Shown here in pieces: positions 8,303-15,555 of a stretch of 64,000 nt of DNA. Made by a program: the position numbers and the translations under genes. The DNA lies in assembly GCA_015709715.1 (NCBI GenBank), contig CP054184.1, positions 2,961,001 through 3,025,000 on the forward strand, read 5' to 3'. This DNA is from Nitrospira sp. Its GTDB lineage: Bacteria > Nitrospirota > Nitrospiria > Nitrospirales > Nitrospiraceae. Each line of letters begins with the position of its first letter. The first letter of the stretch is position 1. The notes beneath the pieces are model-generated. The model saw only the letters and a list, made by a program, of their open reading frames with translations. It was not told the DNA's origin and did not search any database.

Positions 8303-9517
8303 CTACCTCGACACCCTAATGAGCACAACGTTACTCGCATAGGCATCTTGCATATCTCTCGCCGTAACAGGTTGTTTCACTTTGCTGGACTCTCCGCAAG
8401 GGCTAGAGGATGTCATGGAGATCATACTTTTCAAATAAGAACTTTTGATCGCGAAGTTCACGTTTTGTGTGAGAACTCCCGTCGTTGTTAGCATTTTCTT
8501 GTTGTTCAAGGTGGAGGTCACGACGCCGATGACGTGTCCCGATTGGTTCAATAGCGGGCTCCCACTATTTCCCGCCTGAATCGGAATGCTGGTTTGAAAG
8601 ACTCGGGGATCGTTATCGACGCCCAACACATTGCTGACGAGCCCTTGGCCAATGCTGGGAGAAGTAGCTAACAGCCCAGAGAGTGGATAGCCGATGGCGA
8701 ATACTGCATCGCCGGATTTGACTTCGTCTGAATTGCCGATCAAAAAACAGGGCGCATTCGCAATAGTAGAGGTGGCGCCCTGAAGTTTTGAACGATCAAC
8801 CCGAAGCAGAGCCAGATCATTCTGCGCGTCTTTCAAAAGGAGATCCGCTTTCAGTTCGGTTGATCCAACTAGCACCGAAATTCTTCTCGCCTCCTTAACA
8901 ACGTGCCAATTGGTTGCGATCGAGTCTGACGCTACAAAGAATCCTGTTCCCGTACTGTTTTCGGACCGTGTCAGAGGACCCGTGTTAGGGGTTTTGGGAT
9001 AATTTCTAACGAACGTCGTTCGTTGTTGCCTGCCAAATTGATCAGAAAGAGTAAACTCCAAGAGGTTAGGGGATGGCAAAAGAAACATGGTCCCGATCTC
9101 ATTATGTTCGAAATCGAAATAGGACCCGCTATAAGCGTCTGGGGAAGCAGTTTCTTTTAGAATGAGCTTAATATCCCCTTTATTCCATGTGTCAACCCGC
9201 GAATCTGCGATGACGCCTAAATAGTCGTACTCTTTATATCGCTCCGTCGTGTTACGGATGATCGCCACTTCATAATTGTTCGAACTTCCGATCCACACGC
9301 CTTCAATAGGGGTTAATTCGCGATTAGCCAAATATTTCTCGATGAGTTCGGAGCGGCTTCTTATACTTACCCCCGGAGTCGATTTGTTATACAAGCCAGC
9401 GGCCGCGAAGCCCGGAGTTCCGACCACTCGGTTACCTTGCGCATCAATGCTGCAACCGGTTACTCCGTACGCGTAAAAAACGACCAATCCTAGGGGCCAC
9501 AGCAGCTTAGACTTCAT
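8303..9517 (-). CDS. Lipoprotein trypsin-like (S1 family) serine protease
   Basis: The protein has 404 residues with a lipoprotein signal peptide (lipobox VTGC, Cys at about 22). Residues 60-180 form an N-terminal domain of unknown function. A trypsin-like domain follows: catalytic His in SIATNWHVV, Asp in DAQNDLALLRV, Ser in IQAGNSGSPLL. All three catalytic residues are present. It is probably anchored on the periplasmic side of a membrane. The gene is visibly AT-richer than its neighbours (many AAT, AAA and TTT codons), which suggests recent acquisition. It lies inside the repeat-bounded island and has its own strong promoter. The target is unknown. There is no PDZ domain, so it is not a classical DegP. 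Confidence 0.82.
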   Translation of the reverse strand: MKSKLLWPLGLVVFYAYGVTGCSIDAQGNRVVGTPGFAAAGLYNKSTPGVSIRSRSELIEKYLANRELTPIEGVWIGSSNNYEVAIIRNTTERYKEYDYLGVIADSRVDTWNKGDIKLILKETASPDAYSGSYFDFEHNEIGTMFLLPSPNLLEFTLSDQFGRQQRTTFVRNYPKTPNTGPLTRSENSTGTGFFVASDSIATNWHVVKEARRISVLVGSTELKADLLLKDAQNDLALLRVDRSKLQGATSTIANAPCFLIGNSDEVKSGDAVFAIGYPLSGLLATSPSIGQGLVSNVLGVDNDPRVFQTSIPIQAGNSGSPLLNQSGHVIGVVTSTLNNKKMLTTTGVLTQNVNFAIKSSYLKSMISMTSSSPCGESSKVKQPVTARDMQDAYASNVVLIRVSR

Positions 9518-9582
9518 AGCGATTCCATTCCCATCGGCATAATGCCATGTGCTTTAGTGCACTACTATACTCACGCGGCTGA

Positions 9583-9611
9583 AGTATAATCCTCGCCTTT
9601 TGGCATCTCAA
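9583..9611 (-). promoter_or_regulatory. Strong sigma70-type promoter of the trypsin-like protease gene
   Basis: On the minus strand: TTGAGA (9611-9606), a 17-base spacer, TATACT (9588-9583). The start codon is 66 bases further on, with GGAATGGA as a possible ribosome-binding site. Confidence 0.6.
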
Positions 9612-9696
9612 TCAGCGCCTAATCTAGGGTTGCTTAGGACAAATAATGACTTTCAAGTCGAGGATAGGGGGTGAAGAATATAAGGGAGTTTTTGTT

Positions 9697-10135
9697 TTAG
9701 GATGCTTTCGGCCTTCCTCGTGGTCGGAGGGTCGATTCCATTCCGAATCGTGTCGCCATTCTCCGAATCCAGGGTTCGTCGCCGAACGGGCGACCTCGTT
9801 ACACACTCACTCGGAGCGACTCCAATTCCGTCACAGCCTGTGGCCGATTCACGCGCGCCAGCCAATCGCGTGGACGCTCCCGCAGGCCAGTCGCTGAGCC
9901 AGGACGTCAGCTTCTTATCCTTCTGAGCCCTGCGGGGCCAGAGCAGGAGGTGCTAGTGATTGGGCATCAGGCAGCGGGCGGCGATGCGTATGCGGGTTTG
10001 AGCCTGGGCTTCGGCCAGAATCATTTCGAACGCGGCGTAGTCCGAGTGGGTGTCGAATAAAGACAATCCTCCCACGCGGCGATTCAGGACGTGAGATGCG
10101 AGGTCTCCGGCTGCGAGTCGTGGGCGATGGGGCAT
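9697..10135 (-). pseudogene. Decayed REP-associated tyrosine transposase (RAYT, Y1 family)
   Basis: The ATG at 10135-10133 opens MPHRPRLAAGDLASHVLNRR and runs to the CLMPNH segment, where the Trp codon expected in the family's HxH region is replaced by TAG (9955-9953). A short LLLWP remnant follows. The middle of the protein, with the catalytic Tyr region, is missing. After SDWP an extra G shifts the frame. Downstream, the pieces ERPRDWLARVNRPQAVTELE, RGRPFGDEPWIRRMATRFG and MESTLRPRGRPKAS can be read with a second stop (TAA) between them, ending at 9697. RAYTs mobilise REP elements in single-stranded form. This copy carries two nonsense codons, an internal deletion and a frameshift, so it cannot be active. 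Confidence 0.85.
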
Positions 10136-10206
10136 GGACGACCTTGTACCGATACGGCGCGATCCTACCAAGAAAGACTCCCGATCCCTTGTGTCTTTCT
10201 TTTTGG

Positions 10207-10704
10207 CTATCGGTCGACGACCTTTCGTACATCTTTGAGAAGCATGAGAAGATGCAATGGGTCAGTCGGTGATCGGAGGAAATCGAAGCGTTCGTAGAAT
10301 GTGCTCGCGGCCTGATCTTTGGCATGGACCACGAAGGCCCGAATTCCTGCGATATCGGCAGCCTGTAGCGTTCTCAGCATCGCATCCTTCAACAAGGCCG
10401 CACCGACCCCTTGTTTTTGCCAGCGGAGGTCCACCGCTAATCTGGCAAGTAGCATGATCGGAATGGCGTGCTTGGCCAGTCCCTTCCGCACTCGCTCCGG
10501 GGCCTGTTCCGACTCTACCGATCCCACAGCGAGGGCGTAGTAGCCGATCACGGTTTGCTCAGATAGTCCCACATAGGTCTGCGCTCCCCCGCTGTGTTGA
10601 TTGTGCAGCGCGTACTTCTGAAGGAAGCGATTGAGAGTGTCCTGACCGCAGTCGAATGCGTCAACGGCGTGGTGCGGGTGAAGCTTGTCGATGCGTCGAG
10701 TCAC
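10207..10704 (-). CDS. GNAT-family acetyltransferase toxin (TacT-like)
   Basis: The protein has 165 residues. FDCGQDTLNRFLQKYA near the N-terminus and the acetyl-CoA-binding region DLRWQKQGVGAALLKDA are typical of the TacT/AtaT toxins that acetylate aminoacyl-tRNA and stop translation. The late YERFDFLRSP segment contains the conserved catalytic Tyr. The gene overlaps the upstream DUF1778 antitoxin gene by 4 bases, the usual type II order (antitoxin first). It is probably cytoplasmic and neutralised by direct binding of the antitoxin's C-terminus. It looks complete. Confidence 0.88.
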   Translation of the reverse strand: MTRRIDKLHPHHAVDAFDCGQDTLNRFLQKYALHNQHSGGAQTYVGLSEQTVIGYYALAVGSVESEQAPERVRKGLAKHAIPIMLLARLAVDLRWQKQGVGAALLKDAMLRTLQAADIAGIRAFVVHAKDQAASTFYERFDFLRSPTDPLHLLMLLKDVRKVVDR

Positions 10705-11009
10705 CGCGTTTTGTGAGAGCTTGGTGTCGGCGTGGCGTCAAAGAAGCCCGGCTCTGTGAGGAGGCGCTGCACCCGCGGGAGGGGGCGGGTCGGAGCATCC
10801 AGTGCGGCCAAGAACTCGGTCCACTTGGCCTTGCTCAGAGGGAACATTCGGCGATCTAGCAGGGCTTCCTCTGCCCGCGCCAGTGCGCTTTCAAGCACGA
10901 ACGCGCTCAGGGTACGGTGGGTGGCCAAGGCGGCTGCTTCCAAGGTTCGCTTGGTTGCGGCGCTTACCCGAAGGTCTAATTTTTCGCTCCGAAGTGCGCG
11001 GGTTGGCAT
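10701..11009 (-). CDS. DUF1778 ribbon-helix-helix antitoxin (TacA-like)
   Basis: The protein has 102 residues. The N-terminal RHH DNA-binding part reads EKLDLRVSAATKRTLEAAA, followed by HRTLSAFVLESALARAEEAL. The C-terminal part (SKAKWTEFLAALDAP) is the usual toxin-binding tail of DUF1778 antitoxins. The start at 11009 follows GAGAGGTGAGTT. It overlaps the GNAT toxin gene by 4 bases. RHH antitoxins repress their own promoter, and a palindrome lies between the promoter boxes just upstream. Confidence 0.88.
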   Translation of the reverse strand: MPTRALRSEKLDLRVSAATKRTLEAAALATHRTLSAFVLESALARAEEALLDRRMFPLSKAKWTEFLAALDAPTRPLPRVQRLLTEPGFFDATPTPSSHKTR

Positions 11010-11030
11010 AACTCACCTCTCTTGTTCATA

Positions 11031-11059
11031 AAGATAACGCGAGCAATTCATTGCGTCAA
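11031..11059 (-). promoter_or_regulatory. Toxin-antitoxin promoter with palindromic operator
   Basis: Minus strand: TTGACG (11059-11054), a 17-base spacer, TATCTT (11036-11031). The spacer holds the inverted repeat GCAAT-TC-ATTGC (11043-11054), placed where a bound RHH antitoxin would block RNA polymerase. The start codon lies 22 bases further downstream. The operator role is inferred. Confidence 0.55.
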
Positions 11060-11278
11060 GACAATGTGATGACGACTATATAGAGCATTTACAATGAGGT
11101 GCGTAAAGAGTCGCTGAGTAATTCAGCCGAGATAATCTGAAGCACCGGGTTGTGGAGGGGGGTGTTCTTGCAGAATGAGAGCACCCTGACCGGGTCATCG
11201 GGCTGCATTCCACAAAACCGATGGGCTGTCGCTGATATCGGGAAGCCAGGAGCCTCGGTGGACACAGGGTCGATCATC
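11060..11278. other. Gene-free right end of the accessory island
   Basis: No coding frame with family resemblance was found. A minus-strand frame of 62 codons (11277-11089) has no recognisable motif and begins at the repeat boundary, so it is treated as chance. No integrase or tRNA gene was seen. Confidence 0.4.
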
Positions 11279-11336
11279 GGAACATTGAGACCGTCGTGAG
11301 GATCTGTGTAAGGTACGGCATGGAGGACTTCACGTC
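11279..11336 (+). repeat. 58-bp direct repeat, right copy, containing the aldo/keto reductase promoter
   Basis: Matches 8026-8083 with two substitutions. It ends exactly at the base before the reductase ATG. It contains TTGAGA (11285-11290), an 18-base spacer, TAAGGT (11309-11314) and the Shine-Dalgarno GGAGGA nine bases before the ATG. This copy is the functional leader; the left copy is an orphan. Confidence 0.85.
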
Positions 11337-12173
11337 ATGCTGACTGCCTACAACCAGGTGCCTCTTCCCTCGTTCATGTACGGAACCGCCTGGAAAAAAG
11401 AAGCGACGACACAATTGGTGCAACAGGCCGTGGCGGCGGGGTTCACGGCGATCGATACGGCCAATCAGTTGATTCATTATCAGGAAGCTCTGGTCGGGGA
11501 AGCATTGCTGGAGCTGGCGAAGCAGGGCACGCCGCGTGAGCGGTTGTTCGTGCAGACGAAATTCACGCCGGTGACCGGCCAGGATCACCGCACGCCCTAC
11601 GATATCCGGACCGATCTTACCACCCAGGTCAGGCAATCGTTCGACAGCTCGTTGGCCCATCTTCACACGGACTATCTGGACTCGTACGTCCTGCACGGTC
11701 CGTATTATCGGCGCGGGTTGGGGGCGGAGGATTGGGAGGTCTGGGCCGCCATCGAAGCGCTGTATGAGTCGGGCAAGACGAAGATGATCGGCATCAGCAA
11801 CGTGTCCGCCGAACAACTGACACTCCTCTGCGCCAAGGCGAGACATAAGCCGATGGTGGTCCAGAACCGCTGTTACGCCGCGCTCGGCTGGGATCGAGAA
11901 GTGCGGGAGATTTGCCGGAACCACCAGATCATCTACCAAGGGTTCTCGCTGCTCACCGCCAATCGCGAGATCTTCGCCGACCCGGAGGTGCGGGCCATGG
12001 CGTCCAAATACGGGGCAGGGCTGGCGCAACTGGTGTTTCGCTTCGCCATGCAGATCGGCATGCTGCCGTTGACCGGCACGACCGATCCGCAACACATGAA
12101 AGAGGATCTCGAATCCGACCGCTTCACGATCGAGCCCCCCGATCTTCGTCGTTTGGAGGCCGTGGGACTGTAG
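11337..12173 (+). CDS. Aldo/keto reductase family protein
   Basis: The protein has 278 residues and an AKR TIM-barrel pattern: AIDTANQLIHYQEALVGEAL (Asp and a Tyr in the active-site region), VQTKF (Lys), DYLDSYVLHGP (His), then KMIGISNVS and VVQNRCYA. It ends with the cofactor-binding TGTTDPQHMKEDL. NADPH-dependent carbonyl reduction is expected; the substrate is unknown. In AKRs the Tyr usually comes in an AYGNE context, so the spacing here is slightly unusual. The start follows GGAGGA. Its promoter and leader are the right copy of the 58-bp repeat. Confidence 0.85.
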   Translation: MLTAYNQVPLPSFMYGTAWKKEATTQLVQQAVAAGFTAIDTANQLIHYQEALVGEALLELAKQGTPRERLFVQTKFTPVTGQDHRTPYDIRTDLTTQVRQSFDSSLAHLHTDYLDSYVLHGPYYRRGLGAEDWEVWAAIEALYESGKTKMIGISNVSAEQLTLLCAKARHKPMVVQNRCYAALGWDREVREICRNHQIIYQGFSLLTANREIFADPEVRAMASKYGAGLAQLVFRFAMQIGMLPLTGTTDPQHMKEDLESDRFTIEPPDLRRLEAVGL

Positions 12174-12300
12174 TCGTTGCGCGAGGTCTCGCCATTCGCC
12201 CACGGCCGAACGTCGGCGCCGGTTGCGTCCTTTGGGGAGGCGCTCCGTCTATAAAGGTGAGCGGCGGAATTCCCCGCCTCGGCAAGAAAGGAGCCCTCCC

Positions 12301-12738
12301 ATGAGACCCCATCTTTCCCTCGATGTGCGCGATGTGTCTCGGTCGGTTGCGTGGTATCAACAAGTGTTCGGCGTAGCGCCTCAAAAACAGACAGTGGACT
12401 ATGCCAAATTCGATTTGACGGAGCCGGCGGTGAATTTGTCCCTGGTTTCTTCCACCGGCATGATCAGTTCCGTGAACCATCTCGGCATCGAGGTGGAATC
12501 GCTCGAGGAGATCGCGATGTGGAAACAGCGGTTGCAGGCGGCCGGCATTCTGGAGAAGGTCGAGGAGGATATCGCCTGTTGTTTTGCGCGGCAGGACAAG
12601 CTGTGGTTCACCGATCCGGACGGCAACGCCTGGGAGATCTTTACCGTGCACGAGCAGCTGGACGTGGCGGGGCCGCTTGCCCGCACCGGGTGCTGCGTGC
12701 CGAAAGGGCAGGGTACGGCAACCTGTGCGGCAGCATGA
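12301..12738 (+). CDS. ArsI/CadI-type VOC family protein (putative organoarsenical C-As lyase)
   Basis: The protein has 145 residues and starts MRPHLSLDVRDVSRSVAWYQ, a glyoxalase/VOC fold. It has two features of ArsI/CadI: the adjacent cysteines in EEDIACCFARQDKLWFTDPD and a Cys-containing tail (GCCVPKG, CAAA). Known ArsI enzymes are Fe(II)-dependent dioxygenases that remove methyl or aryl groups from trivalent organoarsenicals; the metal ligands are two His and a Glu, and NHLG and WEIF here fit. The start follows AAAGGAGCCCTCCC. The next gene is a SigZ-like sigma factor 12 bases downstream. No arsM or arsR is present in the window. Confidence 0.8.
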   Translation: MRPHLSLDVRDVSRSVAWYQQVFGVAPQKQTVDYAKFDLTEPAVNLSLVSSTGMISSVNHLGIEVESLEEIAMWKQRLQAAGILEKVEEDIACCFARQDKLWFTDPDGNAWEIFTVHEQLDVAGPLARTGCCVPKGQGTATCAAA

Positions 12739-12750
12739 AGGGATGCGCAT

Positions 12751-13398
12751 ATGGATATGAACGGTGACCGACCTGTCGAGGCGATGCCGGCGCCGGAGGT
12801 GTGGCAGCTGGTGCATGACGGACTTCGCACCTTCATCCAAAAGCGTGTCGCGAATCCGGTGGAGGTCGAGGACCTGCTCCAAGAGGTGTTTCTGCGGATC
12901 CATCAGCGGCTTGACCGCCTCAAGGATCCGCGCCGTGTCGTATCGTGGGTCTACCAGATCACGCGGCATGTGATCATCGACCACTACCGGGCTCCGAAGC
13001 ATCGGCGGGAGATCTCGGTCGGGTTGGCCTCTGATATGGAAATGACCGGCCTGGCCCTCCCCACGCCTCCGGTTGAACGCGGAGAGGATTCCGGCCCACT
13101 CCGCAGGGAGTTGGCCGACTGTCTTCGTCCGATGCTGACTCAACTGTCTCAAGACTATCAGGATGCCATCATACTGGTGGAATTGGAGGGGCTCACCCAG
13201 CAGGCCGCGGCCGAACGTCTCGGCCTGTCTTTGTCCGGAATGAAGTCCCGCGTGCAGCGCGGACGGAAACAACTCAAGCAGCTCTTGGACGACTGTTGTC
13301 TGATTCAATTGGATCGACGCGGTGGAGTCCGAGACTATTCCCTGCGGAATCCGGACGTCGGTTCCTGTGCCGACCCGCTGAACCCCCTCGGTTCTTGA
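12751..13398 (+). CDS. ECF sigma factor, SigZ-like
   Basis: The protein has 215 residues. Region 2 reads VEDLLQEVFLRIHQRLDRLK and VVSWVYQITRHVIIDHYR. Region 4 reads LSQDYQDAIILVELEGLTQQ and ERLGLSLSGMKSRVQRGRKQ. The C-terminal tail DDCCLIQLDRRGGVRDY with further Cys is characteristic of SigZ proteins and may bind a metal or thiol-reactive ligand. No anti-sigma gene follows, and the preceding ArsI-like gene shares the transcript. Control by direct sensing through the Cys tail is an inference. Confidence 0.85.
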   Translation: MDMNGDRPVEAMPAPEVWQLVHDGLRTFIQKRVANPVEVEDLLQEVFLRIHQRLDRLKDPRRVVSWVYQITRHVIIDHYRAPKHRREISVGLASDMEMTGLALPTPPVERGEDSGPLRRELADCLRPMLTQLSQDYQDAIILVELEGLTQQAAAERLGLSLSGMKSRVQRGRKQLKQLLDDCCLIQLDRRGGVRDYSLRNPDVGSCADPLNPLGS

Positions 13399-13423
13399 CG
13401 CGCGGGCCTGCTGCGGGTAGGGT
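13395..13423 (+). promoter_or_regulatory. Putative sigma70 promoter for a leaderless GNAT mRNA
   Basis: TTGACG (13395-13400), a 17-base spacer and TAGGGT (13418-13423). The ATG at 13430 is 6 bases after the -10 box, and no Shine-Dalgarno is visible. It overlaps the end of the sigma-factor gene. Confidence 0.45.
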
Positions 13424-13429
13424 CGCCCC

Positions 13430-13900
13430 ATGTCGATTCGTATCGCTCATGCACAACCGTCCGATGCGCCGCTCGTTGCCGATTTGGTAGGCGAACTATT
13501 GCGGGAGATCATGACGGCCATCGGCACGCAGGCCTTCGGATGGTCTCACGTCGAGACGGAATCGAGGGCGCGGGCGTGGCTGGAAGACGGCAGCTATACG
13601 GTGCTCCTGGCCCATGACGGCGATGCAACGGTTGGATTTCTGGCCCTGGTCGAAAGTCGTGCGCTCTATGCGGAGGGGACCTTCGGTACCATTCCGGAAT
13701 TGTATGTGCGCCCTGCATTCCGTTCCTGCCAGGTGGGGGCAGCACTCCTGGCGGAGGCGAAAGGCCTGGCCCACACAAAAAGATGGACGAGACTGGAAGT
13801 GACTACGCCGCCCCTCCCGCAGTTCGACCGAACCTTGGCGTTTTATGAACGGCAGGGATTCGGCATTTCAGGCGGACGGAAAATGAAACTGTCCCTGTGA
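13430..13900 (+). CDS. GNAT family N-acetyltransferase
   Basis: The protein has 156 residues. It contains the GNAT motif A region ELYVRPAFRSCQVGAALLAEA, with an SCQVGAAL variant of the R/Q-x-x-G-x-G/A loop, and the terminal FYERQGFGISGGRKM. The acceptor is unknown. It is the first gene of a tight operon; its TGA overlaps the GTG of the next gene. Confidence 0.85.
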   Translation: MSIRIAHAQPSDAPLVADLVGELLREIMTAIGTQAFGWSHVETESRARAWLEDGSYTVLLAHDGDATVGFLALVESRALYAEGTFGTIPELYVRPAFRSCQVGAALLAEAKGLAHTKRWTRLEVTTPPLPQFDRTLAFYERQGFGISGGRKMKLSL

Positions 13901-14316
13901 TCCGGCCTGTCGTCCAAGAGGAACGGACCGGCTGCGGTATTGCAGCGGTGGCCGCGCTCGCGGGCGTGCCTTATTCGCGCGCGCGAGCCGTGGCGTCCTC
14001 ATTGGGTATCTTCGCTCAAGATCCGAAGCTCTGGTCGGAGACGTCCTCTGTGCGGCGTCTGCTGCCGGCGTTCGGTCTGCGTGCCGCAGGGACGCGCAGG
14101 CCGTTCCGTTCCTGGGCCGGCCTGCCGGATTGCGCGCTGTTGGCGATTAAATGGCATCTGGAGTGCGGACGACCCTTCTGGCACTGGGTAGTGTTCGTGC
14201 GAGAGAACGACCGGTCGTACGTGGTAGATTCCACCCCGACGTTGAAGGCTCCCCTTCGGACCGACTTCGGGCGGATGAGGCCGGTGTGGTTTTTGTCTGT
14301 GACGAGGGAGAGGTAA
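13897..14316 (+). CDS. C39-like papain-fold cysteine peptidase domain protein
   Basis: The protein has 139 residues, starting at a GTG that overlaps the upstream stop (GTGA). The catalytic pattern is Cys in EERTGCGIAAVAALAGV (residue 13), His in GRPFWHWVVFV, and Asp in SYVVDSTPT. This fits the peptidase C39-like/BtrH-type fold. There is no signal peptide and no ABC transporter nearby, so it is not a bacteriocin-processing transporter. Its role in the operon with the GNAT protein and flavoprotein is unknown. Confidence 0.7.
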   Translation: MIRPVVQEERTGCGIAAVAALAGVPYSRARAVASSLGIFAQDPKLWSETSSVRRLLPAFGLRAAGTRRPFRSWAGLPDCALLAIKWHLECGRPFWHWVVFVRENDRSYVVDSTPTLKAPLRTDFGRMRPVWFLSVTRER

Positions 14317-14319
14317 CGA

Positions 14320-15555
14320 GTGAACATCGCCATTGTCGGGGGTGGACCGGCCGGGCTCATGGCCGCCGAGACGGCGTTGGCCGGTGGCGCGCAGGTGTCG
14401 CTCTATGATGCCATGCCCTCCGTGGGCCGGAAATTTCTCCTGGCCGGGAAGGGTGGGTTGAACCTGACCCATTCGGAGCCGGTGGAGCCCTTTCTCTCGC
14501 GCTACGGACGTCGAAGGAAGCAGCTGGAGCCCCTGCTTGCGGCCTTCGGCGCGGGTGCGTTGCGTGCCTGGGCCCGCGACTTGGGCATCGAGACCTTCAT
14601 CGGATCGTCGGGGCGGGTGTTTCCGACGGATATGAAGGCCGCGCCGCTTCTGCGGGCTTGGCTGCGACGGCTTCGCCATGCGGGATTGGTCATCCATGTG
14701 CGGCATCGGTGGTGCGGGTGGGAAGGTCCTCGCGCGTTGCGCTTCGAGATGCCTGAGGGTTCGAGGACGGTGACGGCCGATGCGGTCATCCTGGCTTTGG
14801 GCGGCGCGAGTTGGCCGAAGCTCGGGTCGGATGGTGCCTGGGTGCCGTGGTTGGAAGCACGCGGGGTGACGGTGGAGTCTCTGCAACCGGCCAATTGTGG
14901 ATTCGACGTGGACTGGACGGACCACTTTCGCCAGAAATTCGCCGGCGTGCCGGTGAAGACCGTGGGTGTGGTGGCAAAGTCGCTGAGCGGCGAGGTAATA
15001 CGCCGCATGGGGGAATTCGTCATCACCGACACGGGGGTCGAAGGCGGCGTGATCTATGCCGTGGCTGCCTCTGTGCGGGACGAACTGCGAGCGACAGGTC
15101 TCGGCACCCTTCGACTGGACCTCGCGCCGGATCGACCCTTGCCCCACTTGATCAAAGATCTTGCCCAGCCGCGCGGGAAGCGGACCATGGCGACCCACTT
15201 GCAGCGACGCGCGCACATCGACGGCGTGAAGGCCGGGCTGCTTCGTGAGATCATCTCCAAGGAAGATTTTGCGGATCCGACTCGCCTGGCGGCAGGGATC
15301 AAATCGCTGCCGCTGACGTTGAAGGCCGCGCGACCGCTTGAGGAGGCGATCAGCACCGCGGGAGGGGTCTCGTTCAAGGCCCTCGACCGCAGACTGATGG
15401 TCAAGTCGCTGCCGGGCCTGTTTTGCGCAGGGGAAATGTTGGATTGGGAAGCGCCGACCGGCGGCTACCTCCTCACGGCCTGCTTCGCCAGCGGTCGGGC
15501 AGCGGGGACCGGAGCGGTGGCGTGGCTCAAGGAGCGCCGGCACAACGGTGGCTGA
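14320..15555 (+). CDS. HI0933-family (TIGR03862-like) FAD-dependent oxidoreductase
   Basis: The protein has 411 residues from a GTG preceded by GGGAGAGG. The N-terminus MNIAIVGGGPAGLMAAETAL is an FAD-binding dinucleotide fold. GRKFLLAGKGGLNLTHSEP is the signature of the BaiN/HI0933 group. The C-terminus FCAGEMLDWEAPTGGYLLTA completes FAD binding. Members are flavin reductases acting on varied acceptors. A second, more classical HI0933 protein is encoded at 20063-21373. The gene overlaps the following hydrolase gene by 8 bases. Confidence 0.88.
   Translation: MNIAIVGGGPAGLMAAETALAGGAQVSLYDAMPSVGRKFLLAGKGGLNLTHSEPVEPFLSRYGRRRKQLEPLLAAFGAGALRAWARDLGIETFIGSSGRVFPTDMKAAPLLRAWLRRLRHAGLVIHVRHRWCGWEGPRALRFEMPEGSRTVTADAVILALGGASWPKLGSDGAWVPWLEARGVTVESLQPANCGFDVDWTDHFRQKFAGVPVKTVGVVAKSLSGEVIRRMGEFVITDTGVEGGVIYAVAASVRDELRATGLGTLRLDLAPDRPLPHLIKDLAQPRGKRTMATHLQRRAHIDGVKAGLLREIISKEDFADPTRLAAGIKSLPLTLKAARPLEEAISTAGGVSFKALDRRLMVKSLPGLFCAGEMLDWEAPTGGYLLTACFASGRAAGTGAVAWLKERRHNGG

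Noticed and set aside
9718..9770. A tRNA-like stretch (GGTCGATTCC) near the RAYT remnant
   Set aside because: No acceptor stem or anticodon arm can be formed around it, and the bases are explained by the RAYT C-terminus read on the minus strand.
11089..11277. A 62-codon minus-strand frame at the right end of the island
   Set aside because: No family resemblance, no ribosome-binding site, and it begins in the repeat boundary.
12124..13431. A 435-codon minus-strand frame over the ArsI-like and SigZ-like genes
   Set aside because: It is antisense to two genes with clear family motifs, and its own translation has none.
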